Origin: Gammaproteobacteria bacterium
GTDB lineage: Bacteria > Pseudomonadota > Gammaproteobacteria > DSM-16500
Assembly: GCA_004322325.1 (NCBI GenBank)
Contig: SCTP01000016.1
Location: forward strand, 1-11,400
DNA length: 11,400 nt
Direction: 5' to 3'
Position numbers and translations under genes: made by a program. Under the pieces are notes generated by a model. It was not told where the DNA came from and did not search any database. It was given only the letters and a program-made list of their open reading frames with translations. Shown in pieces: positions 1 to 4,720 of the stretch (its first letter is position 1; each line of letters opens with the position of its first letter).

Positions 1-17
1 TGGTGAATCTTATTCAT
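1..17 (-). CDS. ccmE: Probable start of cytochrome c maturation protein CcmE (partial)
   Basis: Only the first five codons are inside the window (MNKIH). The ATG at 17..15 overlaps the TGA of ccmD in an ATGA arrangement, which is typical of translationally coupled ccm genes. In the common ccmCDE order the next gene is ccmE, the periplasmic haem chaperone. The identification therefore comes from position and coupling, not from the protein sequence, which is too short to judge. Confidence 0.45.
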
Positions 18-163
18 TTGTTCATCTGCTCACGCCAATATTTTTTCCAGCGGCGCCATGGGATAAACCATTGCGCGAGGAGGAAAGCGAGCACACAGCC
101 GTACGCACTGAAGACGTATCCTCCATAACCGCTCATGTAAAAAAAATGCGACAAGGTTGTCAT
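14..163 (-). CDS. ccmD: Haem exporter protein CcmD, 49 aa
   Basis: This is a small membrane protein of 49 residues. CcmD helps CcmC and CcmE by releasing holo-CcmE during cytochrome c maturation in the inner membrane. The protein has the family look: an aromatic and glycine-rich start (MSGYGGYVFSAYG, residues 10-22), a single hydrophobic helix at about residues 16-35, and a basic, tryptophan-rich cytoplasmic tail (PWRRWKKYWRE). Its ATG overlaps the ccmC stop as TAATG, and its TGA overlaps the next ATG as ATGA, so ccmC, ccmD and the next gene look translationally coupled. The sequence is weakly conserved in this family, so the call rests on size, topology and position between ccmC and a probable ccmE. 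Confidence 0.85.
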   Translation of the reverse strand: MTTLSHFFYMSGYGGYVFSAYGCVLAFLLAQWFIPWRRWKKYWREQMNK

Positions 164-891
164 TAATTTTTATCCTGCAACCAGTGATGATTAGCACAAC
201 CGGCTGTTAATTCATAACGCATCCGTAAAAAAAGAACGATGGCGTAATAACTGAGAAATGCGGCAATCATAGCAAGCAAGGGGTAGAGCATGGAAGTATC
301 AATGGTGGAGGGCGCGAATAATTTTAACGTGGCGCCTTGATGGAGGGTGTTCCACCAATAAACAGAGTAGTGAATGATAGGAATATCGATGAAGCCGACG
401 AGAATTAAGATGGCGAGGGCGCGTTCGCCGTTTTGTTTTTGGGCGATGGCGGATTGGAATAAGAGGATGCCGAGATAGAGGAATAATAAAATCAATTCGG
501 AGGTGAGACGTGCATCCCAAATCCACCACGTACCCCACATGGGTTTGCCCCATAAGCTGCCGGTTAAGAGTGCCAGGAAGGTGAAGCTGGCGCCTAAGGG
601 AGCACTGTGGCGGATGACGAGAAAAGCGAGTTTGATGCGCCAGACGATACCAGTGAAAGCGGCGATGGCCATGGTGGTGTAAATGAAAAGGGAGAGAAAG
701 GCGCAAGGGGCGTGGACGTAAATGATGCGGAAGGCATCGCTTTGGATGTAGTCGGCAGGGGCGAGGAGGAGGGCGCCGATGAGACCGTAGGTGAAGGTGA
801 GTAAGAAAAAGAGGGTGAGCCAGGGGGTGAAGCGGCGCGAGAGGTTAAAAAATTTTTTGGGTGAAGCAAGGGGTGTAATTAAAGACCACAT
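163..891 (-). CDS. ccmC: Haem export/handling membrane protein CcmC
   Basis: CcmC is an inner-membrane protein that presents haem in the periplasm and attaches it to CcmE (system I cytochrome c maturation). The diagnostic tryptophan-rich WWD region, WGTWWIWDARLTSE, is present, as are the two flanking periplasmic histidine regions (YVHAPCAF near the N-terminus and IIHYSVYWWNTLHQGA towards the C-terminus). Six hydrophobic segments fit the family, as does the length. The reading frame opens at an ATG at 912, but I prefer the ATG at 891 (MWSLITPLASPKKFF), because family members start with MW...LA.P and because GAAAGG lies upstream of it; the ATG at 912 has no ribosome site. ccmA and ccmB, which usually precede ccmC, are not next to it here; a TA locus is. 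A candidate promoter faces ccmC at 981..952. Confidence 0.95.
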   Translation of the reverse strand: MWSLITPLASPKKFFNLSRRFTPWLTLFFLLTFTYGLIGALLLAPADYIQSDAFRIIYVHAPCAFLSLFIYTTMAIAAFTGIVWRIKLAFLVIRHSAPLGASFTFLALLTGSLWGKPMWGTWWIWDARLTSELILLFLYLGILLFQSAIAQKQNGERALAILILVGFIDIPIIHYSVYWWNTLHQGATLKLFAPSTIDTSMLYPLLAMIAAFLSYYAIVLFLRMRYELTAGCANHHWLQDKN

Positions 892-951
892 CCTGTTTTG
901 CCTTTCAGTCATTGGGTGGGCAAAATGTAGCAGATGAGATAAGGTAAGACA

Positions 952-981
952 ATAATATTTGTAGTAATAAGCTATTGTAAA
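952..981 (-). promoter_or_regulatory. Candidate sigma70 promoter for ccmC
   Basis: On the minus strand TTTACA (981..976), an 18-base spacer and TATTAT (957..952) match the -35 and -10 consensus with one mismatch each. It points to ccmC and would give a 5' leader of about 50 bases to the preferred ATG at 891. The -35 box lies in the left arm of the palindrome at 972-996. This is a pattern match only. Confidence 0.45.
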
Positions 982-996
982 CCTAGTTTACAATAG
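972..996. promoter_or_regulatory. Palindromic operator between ccmC and the DUF4258/HTH TA locus
   Basis: CTATTGTAAAC (972-982) and GTTTACAATAG (986-996) are perfect 11-base inverted arms around a 3-base centre. The right arm contains the -35 box of the TA promoter and the left arm contains a possible -35 box facing ccmC. A dimeric HTH antitoxin binding here would block both. The likely ligand is the antitoxin encoded at 1411-1896. The core resembles the AACCT/AGGTT-type sites described for MqsA, but only loosely. Confidence 0.75.
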
Positions 997-1015
997 AGTG
1001 AGCATGAATTATAAT
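987..1015 (+). promoter_or_regulatory. Promoter of the DUF4258/HTH TA operon
   Basis: TTTACA (987-992), a 17-base spacer and a perfect TATAAT (1010-1015) form a strong sigma70-like promoter. Transcription would start near 1022, leaving a short leader with GGAG (1033-1036) ten bases before the GTG at 1047. The -35 box is inside the palindrome at 972-996, which is the usual layout for repression by the antitoxin. Confidence 0.7.
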
Positions 1016-1046
1016 ATAGTAGAAATAGTGTTGGAGTAAGAATTGA

Positions 1047-1405
1047 GTGCGGGATGAAAAGCCTAATAAAAAGAATGACAAAGAATTGTGGGATTTGATT
1101 TCTGAGAAAATTTCAAATGGAAACTATCTGTTTGTCGAGCACGCAAAAAAACGGTTAAAAGATAGAAGTGTTATTGATATTGACGTCCTTGATATTTTGG
1201 AAAATAAAGTTAATCGTAAGAGAAAAAGAAATAAAAAGAAATAAAAAGAAATAAAAAGAAAGATTCATATACTTTAGGATATCAAGATTGGAATTATTGT
1301 ATAGAGGGTTCTACTCTTGATGATGAAAAAATTAGGATAATCATTTCGTTTAATGAAGAATTAATGCTGATAATCACAGTCATACGTTTGGATAGCTTGG
1401 AGTAA
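1047..1405 (+). pseudogene. DUF4258-like toxin gene, frame interrupted by a 10-bp tandem repeat
   Basis: The upstream part (GTG at 1047, stop TAA at 1242-1244) encodes 65 residues including FVEHAKKRLKDRSVIDIDVLDIL, which looks like the N-terminal half of DUF4258 toxin-like proteins (compact RNase-type toxins related to MqsR/RelE folds). The missing half is in another frame: from 1262 it reads DSYTLGYQDWNYCIEG and continues to RIIISFNEELMLIITVIRLDSLE, stopping at TAA 1403-1405, five bases before the antitoxin gene. The break falls in three copies of ATAAAAAGAA (1231-1260). Removing two copies joins the halves into one 112-residue protein without any stop. The product made now is probably a truncated 65-mer unless ribosomes or polymerase slip. 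The family call rests on motif resemblance and on the HTH partner gene. Confidence 0.75.
1231..1260. repeat. Short tandem repeat, three copies of a 10-bp unit
   Basis: ATAAAAAGAA occurs three times at 1231-1240, 1241-1250 and 1251-1260, preceded by a one-mismatch copy (AGAAAAAGAA, 1221-1230). The array lies inside the toxin coding sequence. As 10 is not a multiple of 3, any copy change shifts the frame. By hand translation one perfect copy gives an open full-length toxin; a second copy always brings an in-frame TAA; zero copies gives TAG shortly after. Confidence 0.95.
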
Positions 1406-1410
1406 TAGTT

Positions 1411-1896
1411 ATGAATAAGAAAGTTATCAAAAAATATATTTATAATGGGCTTGGTTTTCCAATTGAACTTCATAATGTTGAAATGGTCATGTTTAATGAT
1501 GTTTTTCACCCTAAGATTGATGTAAAAAAGATTGCTGATCTAGCTATCAAGTCTTTAGTGTCGCAAGAAGCTAGGCTTACTGGTAACCAGATTAAATTTA
1601 TCAGAACATATTTTTCCATGAGTTTAAGAGAATTTTCCGAAATTGTGAATGAATCTCATATGGCGGTAAAAAAATGGGAAGATTTTAAAGATAAGCCTAC
1701 TAACATGGATCGAAATATTGAAATATTGTTACGCCTTTATATTTATGATCATATTGCTATAAAATCAAAAAATGATAAAAAGGAAATTGTTAAGTTTTAT
1801 ACTAAATATTTGGCTTTGACAGAAATGTTTGCAGCACAGCAATCTAAAAAAATGCATAAGGTTAATAGTGCCGCTGTAGGAAGTGTTCATCGATAA
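1411..1896 (+). CDS. HTH-domain antitoxin/autorepressor of the DUF4258 TA locus
   Basis: This is a 161-residue DNA-binding protein. Residues about 57-110 form a Xre/MqsA-like helix-turn-helix (LTGNQIKFIRTYFSMSLREF, then an HMAVKKWE recognition-helix segment). The N-terminal part has the YIYNGLGFPIELHNVEMV pattern that I associate with antitoxins paired with DUF4258 toxins. The Cys-X2-Cys zinc motif of MqsA/YgiT is absent. GGAG at 1399-1402 is well spaced from the ATG, and the full toxin frame ends five bases upstream, so both genes form one operon. The expected role is to neutralise the toxin and repress the promoter at 987-1015 through the palindrome at 972-996. With the toxin gene broken it may now act only as a repressor. 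The C-terminal 45 residues are lysine-rich and unrecognised. Confidence 0.8.
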   Translation: MNKKVIKKYIYNGLGFPIELHNVEMVMFNDVFHPKIDVKKIADLAIKSLVSQEARLTGNQIKFIRTYFSMSLREFSEIVNESHMAVKKWEDFKDKPTNMDRNIEILLRLYIYDHIAIKSKNDKKEIVKFYTKYLALTEMFAAQQSKKMHKVNSAAVGSVHR

Positions 1897-1912
1897 ATAT
1901 GAAAGAAGTTGA

Positions 1913-3121
1913 TTAGTACCAATTCCTATTTGTAGGAGTAAACTGCTGAAATTCTTCTGCCTCCTCTGTTTTCGGTTTCAGTAGCATATTCGCTTGCAAA
2001 GGAGATTTTTCCACCGTCGGCATGAGCACAGGATCTTGAAGTGCTGTCTGTGAGGGAAGTGGTATATCTAAGATGGTCACTGTTGTAGGGTTGACGTTGT
2101 TATTATTGTCATTTTTTTCAGAAGTTTTTTTATCACAAGTTTTAATTACCATTTCCGCTTCTAATTTGCCTTGTTCAGAAGTGCTAGCTGCTTGTGCATT
2201 CCAATAAGGCTGATGCAAGATAACAGCTTGTAATGCAAGTGCCTTGGCCCATATCCGCCTTGCTGTATCCAATTCATTGGCAGGCTCATAGCTTAAATCC
2301 ATTTTTCTTTCCGCACAAGAAATAATAAATTCTTTTGCTTCGTCTCTATCCTGAGCTTTTAATGCTACTAACCTAAACGCAATATTAAGTGCTTTATCTA
2401 AATTTATATGATAATTTTCTATAGATTTTTTTAATTTCTCTAATCGTTTAACGGAAGTGCCAAGCTTTTTACTCTGCAATTTTATTTCTTTTTGGATTTT
2501 TTTTAATTCATTATTTAAGACGGGGATATTGCTAAAACAATTGCTTACTGAAACAGCTTCTTTATACAATGACTTATCGAAAGAATTGTTCACGTCTACT
2601 AAAATATAATGACTAATAAGAAATAAGCAATTTTCAACCTCTTTTTTTACGGATTTTTCTAGCTTTTTTGTAGGTAAAAATTTATTTTTTAACAGCCAAA
2701 ATAATCCCGAACTTAATAATTCATCTAGTTTAATTTGCGCAAAATATTGTTGTTCATGACGAGTAGTAGCAAAGTGGTATAGCTTTTGGATGGCTTGCAA
2801 ATAATCGATATCTAACTCTTTTTCCTGTCGCGCTTTTATCGTGAGGAAAGTTGATTCAACTCCGATTTGAGCGCGCTGTTCTTTATCTAATATGAGCCTA
2901 AATTGAATCTCTAAGCACTTCTCATATTTTCTTTGGAAAAAATAAGCTCGGAAACGAATGAGTCCGTTATCATTTTCTTGTAATGCCGCTAATTCTTGCT
3001 TGAGTTGTTTGTGATAAATGGAATCTTGCTGCATTTTCATTAAGGTTTCGTAGTAATCCGGGCTAAGGAAAATATTTTTCCAGTCGGCTAATACAGTAGA
3101 AACGGCCGTATTTGATTGCAT
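1913..3121 (-). CDS. Hypothetical 402-aa protein with coiled coil and acidic C-terminal tail; effector candidate
   Basis: I do not recognise a family. The protein is largely helical and rich in Lys, Glu, Gln and Leu, with no signal peptide and no clear membrane segment. Residues about 201-240 look like a coiled coil (LNNELKKIQKEIKLQSKKLG and following). From about residue 310 the chain becomes low-complexity and polar (an Asn-rich run near 347-354, then Pro/Thr-rich). The last 20 residues contain TEEAEEF (385-391), which resembles the glutamate-rich C-terminal 'E-block' known from Legionella Dot/Icm substrates. AAGGG lies just before the ATG at 3121. It is transcribed towards the TA locus, ending 17 bases from the antitoxin stop. 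Function unknown; the effector idea is inference from tail composition and the F-box gene nearby. Confidence 0.7.
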   Translation of the reverse strand: MQSNTAVSTVLADWKNIFLSPDYYETLMKMQQDSIYHKQLKQELAALQENDNGLIRFRAYFFQRKYEKCLEIQFRLILDKEQRAQIGVESTFLTIKARQEKELDIDYLQAIQKLYHFATTRHEQQYFAQIKLDELLSSGLFWLLKNKFLPTKKLEKSVKKEVENCLFLISHYILVDVNNSFDKSLYKEAVSVSNCFSNIPVLNNELKKIQKEIKLQSKKLGTSVKRLEKLKKSIENYHINLDKALNIAFRLVALKAQDRDEAKEFIISCAERKMDLSYEPANELDTARRIWAKALALQAVILHQPYWNAQAASTSEQGKLEAEMVIKTCDKKTSEKNDNNNNVNPTTVTILDIPLPSQTALQDPVLMPTVEKSPLQANMLLKPKTEEAEEFQQFTPTNRNWY

Positions 3122-3184
3122 CGTTAATCCCTTAAGTCCATTTAGTATGAGATTGTCTCAATAATTAAGGTATCTTTCAAGCAA

Positions 3185-3322
3185 TCAGGCGGTTTCTTGC
3201 TGATATTCCAAAATATCACCCGGCTGGCATTGTAAATAATCACATATCGCATTCAGTGTCGATATTCGAATGGCTTTTGCTTTCCCCGTTTTTAATATCG
3301 ACAAATTCTGCTCCGTAATTAT
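3185..3322 (-). pseudogene. C-terminal remnant of a small Xre-family (YozG-like) HTH regulator
   Basis: The minus strand reads IITEQNLSILKTGKAKAIRI and continues STLNAICDYLQCQPGDILEYQQETA, ending at TGA 3187..3185. This is the well-known second half of short Cro/C1-type regulators (about 70 residues), covering the recognition helix and the CQPGDILEY end. The usual N-terminal 25 or so residues are missing: immediately upstream in frame is a TAA (3325..3323), and no start codon precedes the homologous part. The break lies about 50 bases from the hicAB promoter, so the acquisition of hicAB or a linked deletion probably truncated it. Confidence 0.85.
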
Positions 3323-3376
3323 TTAATATTTATAGATAAGTTGTAGGGGCGTTCTTGCCTACTGATTTTAAAAATT

Positions 3377-3405
3377 TTGACAAATTTAATGTAACTGTAT
3401 ATAGT
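3377..3405 (+). promoter_or_regulatory. hicAB promoter
   Basis: A perfect TTGACA (3377-3382), a 17-base spacer and TATAGT (3400-3405, one mismatch) form a strong sigma70-like promoter. The expected start point, six to seven bases after the -10 box, is about 3411-3413, that is, at the hicA ATG (3412). No Shine-Dalgarno sequence precedes that ATG, so the mRNA is probably leaderless. Confidence 0.75.
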
Positions 3406-3408
3406 TAC
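3391..3408. promoter_or_regulatory. Probable HicB operator
   Basis: GTAACTGTATATAGTTAC is an 18-base palindrome with eight of nine pairs matching. It covers the -10 box of the hicAB promoter. The ribbon-helix-helix domain of HicB is the natural ligand, giving autorepression as in characterised hicAB loci. Identity of the binder is inferred. Confidence 0.7.
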
Positions 3409-3411
3409 CTT

Positions 3412-3654
3412 ATGGGCAAACAAGAAAAGCTGTTAGAAAAAGCTAAAAACAATCCCAATGGTCTTTCGTTTGATGATTTTCAAACACTTATGAGACGTTA
3501 TGGATGGGTTTTAGATCACCAAAAGGGGAGTCATCAAATATGGTACTCGCCAAAATCTTATCGTATTTCCGTACAGAACCGAAATGGAAAAGCGAAAGAG
3601 TATCAGGTAAAACAGTTTTTATTGAGGCTCGAGGAGGAAAATGACAATGCGTGA
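3412..3654 (+). CDS. hicA: HicA-family mRNA interferase toxin, 80 aa
   Basis: HicA toxins are small ribonucleases with a dsRNA-binding-like fold that cleave mRNA independently or in a translation-linked manner. The family pattern is clear: GLSFDDFQTLMRRYGWVLDHQKGSHQIWYSP, with the catalytic histidine in GSH (H41), followed by the YRISVQNRNGKAKEYQVKQFL strand-helix end. The frame is open from a TTG at 3355, but that would place the promoter inside the gene. The ATG at 3412 gives the normal HicA length and coincides with the predicted transcription start. The 3' end overlaps hicB, indicating coupled translation. Nothing in the sequence suggests inactivation; the catalytic His and core are intact. 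Confidence 0.92.
   Translation: MGKQEKLLEKAKNNPNGLSFDDFQTLMRRYGWVLDHQKGSHQIWYSPKSYRISVQNRNGKAKEYQVKQFLLRLEEENDNA
3632..3637 (+). promoter_or_regulatory. Ribosome binding site of hicB
   Basis: AGGAGG is a strong Shine-Dalgarno sequence inside the end of hicA. It is only three bases from the ATG at 3641 but nine bases from the ATG at 3647, so it favours the second ATG. In contrast hicA has no such site, so the antitoxin is likely translated better than the toxin from the same mRNA. Confidence 0.7.
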
Positions 3655-4012
3655 TGAATTTGATGGTTTTAGCATTCACCTTCTTCAAGATGAAGATAAG
3701 GATTTTATTGCTCACTTTGTTGAATTACAAAGTGTATCTGCTTGCGGTTTTACTGCAGAAGAAGCATTGGCGGAGTTAAAAATAGCATGGGAAGCTATGA
3801 AGGAAAGCTATCGTAAACATGGGGAAGAAATTCCCATTGCTCCAACGCGCAAAGAATATAGTGGTCAATTTAATGTTAGGATTGATAAGCGAGTACATAG
3901 AGCTTTAGCGATCGAAGCGGCACAGGTTGGAATCAGTCTAAATGCTTTGGTAGCACAAAAGCTTCAACAATCAGTAGGGAAGCAGGCAAATGATGTTGAT
4001 GCAATTATTTGA
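3641..4012 (+). CDS. hicB: HicB-family antitoxin with ribbon-helix-helix domain
   Basis: HicB neutralises HicA and represses the operon. Residues about 5-65 are the partial RNase H-like HicB domain (FSIHLLQDEDKDFIAHFVEL, then GFTAEEALAELKIAWEAM), in which nuclease residues are normally degenerate. Residues about 74-110 are a C-terminal Arc/MetJ-type ribbon-helix-helix DNA-binding domain (YSGQFNVRIDKRVHRALAIE, then GISLNALVAQKL). The total of 123 residues is normal. The start may be ATG 3647 rather than 3641, given the spacing from AGGAGG. It overlaps hicA by 14 bases (8 with the later start). The likely target is the palindrome at 3391-3408. Confidence 0.92.
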   Translation: MTMRDEFDGFSIHLLQDEDKDFIAHFVELQSVSACGFTAEEALAELKIAWEAMKESYRKHGEEIPIAPTRKEYSGQFNVRIDKRVHRALAIEAAQVGISLNALVAQKLQQSVGKQANDVDAII

Positions 4013-4029
4013 TTTTCGAGGATCTTCCT

Positions 4030-4629
4030 CTACGGTTTTGGCAGTATAGAAGGAAGAGAATCTAATTCGTTTTGTAATTCATCTTTCTTCATTTCATTTA
4101 TTTCTATCGCACGCGCTAGGTAGGCTTGTAACAAACCGAGTAGGATAGCAGGTGAAATAAGCGCTGTGATCTTCGCAAATTCAGTTGTTGTTAAACTATT
4201 ATCTATGAATAGCTGGCCAAATAGCATACAGCCTCCCGCGAGGCCAGAATTTAAAAATAAAGCGAAGCCACTCCTGTCGGAAGGATAAGGTAGCATATTT
4301 TTAATGACACGCTGGCAGCAATTGCTATCTTCAATCGTTTGTATTTTACGTTCCAATGGAATACGTTGTTTTAAAATGCGACTAATCTCAGTATAAGTTG
4401 CGCTTCTGGCTATACCCATTCTACTATTTTCGGTAGCAATAAGTTCTATCACAATATGTTTGGTAGGCGTGTCTGCCACGATAGTGTGCATTTCTTTGTT
4501 AGTGCTTGCTAAATAAGCTCTGTCTTTAAAAGGTAAAAACGATACGATGTTTTTAATGACCTCCATGGGCATAGCAGTAAAATGATTTATTTTTGGTTCA
4601 TTTTTGAAATACTTTAACCATGACCACAT
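4030..4629 (-). CDS. F-box protein with two predicted membrane helices; effector candidate
   Basis: Residues about 18-52 (TAMPMEVIKNIVSFLPFKDR, then AYLASTNKEMHTIV) match the eukaryotic F-box consensus LPxE-I-x-I-SFL-x-KD-L-x-TNKxM. F-boxes bind Skp1 of the host SCF ubiquitin ligase; in bacteria they are essentially found in host- or amoeba-associated species, including known Legionella effectors. There is no leucine-rich or ankyrin substrate domain. Instead two hydrophobic segments follow (about 121-142, and 151-175), so the protein could sit in a host membrane as a hairpin. The tail (EINEMKKDELQNELDSLPSI) is acidic. GAGG lies eight bases before the ATG. No secretion signal can be proven from sequence. 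It is convergent with hicB, with 17 bases between them. Confidence 0.8.
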   Translation of the reverse strand: MWSWLKYFKNEPKINHFTAMPMEVIKNIVSFLPFKDRAYLASTNKEMHTIVADTPTKHIVIELIATENSRMGIARSATYTEISRILKQRIPLERKIQTIEDSNCCQRVIKNMLPYPSDRSGFALFLNSGLAGGCMLFGQLFIDNSLTTTEFAKITALISPAILLGLLQAYLARAIEINEMKKDELQNELDSLPSILPKP

Positions 4630-4720
4630 TGATTTATCCTCAATTCATAATTTTTAAGACACTATTTTATTATGTTCTGATTTAGATACAATAAGAATAT
4701 GTCCAGGAAGGAGCTGCACC

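Noticed and set aside
607..804. 65-codon plus-strand ORF inside ccmC
   Set aside because: It is a shadow of the ccmC coding strand, with Gly/Glu/Asp-biased composition caused by the complementary codons; no ribosome site or family resemblance.
1221..1260. CRISPR or origin-type iteron array
   Set aside because: The units are contiguous 10-mers without spacers, few in number, and lie inside a coding frame whose two halves they separate.
1922..1936. TCCTA-TTTG-TAGGA hairpin near the end of the 402-aa gene
   Set aside because: Short arms, no U tract, and it lies in coding sequence; chance is sufficient.
3355..3411. N-terminal extension of hicA from TTG 3355
   Set aside because: It would contain the promoter and operator, and HicA proteins start at the equivalent of ATG 3412.
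4018..4030. GAGGA-TCT-TCCTC inverted repeat between hicB and the F-box gene as a terminator
   Set aside because: The arms are only five bases and no T-run follows on either strand.
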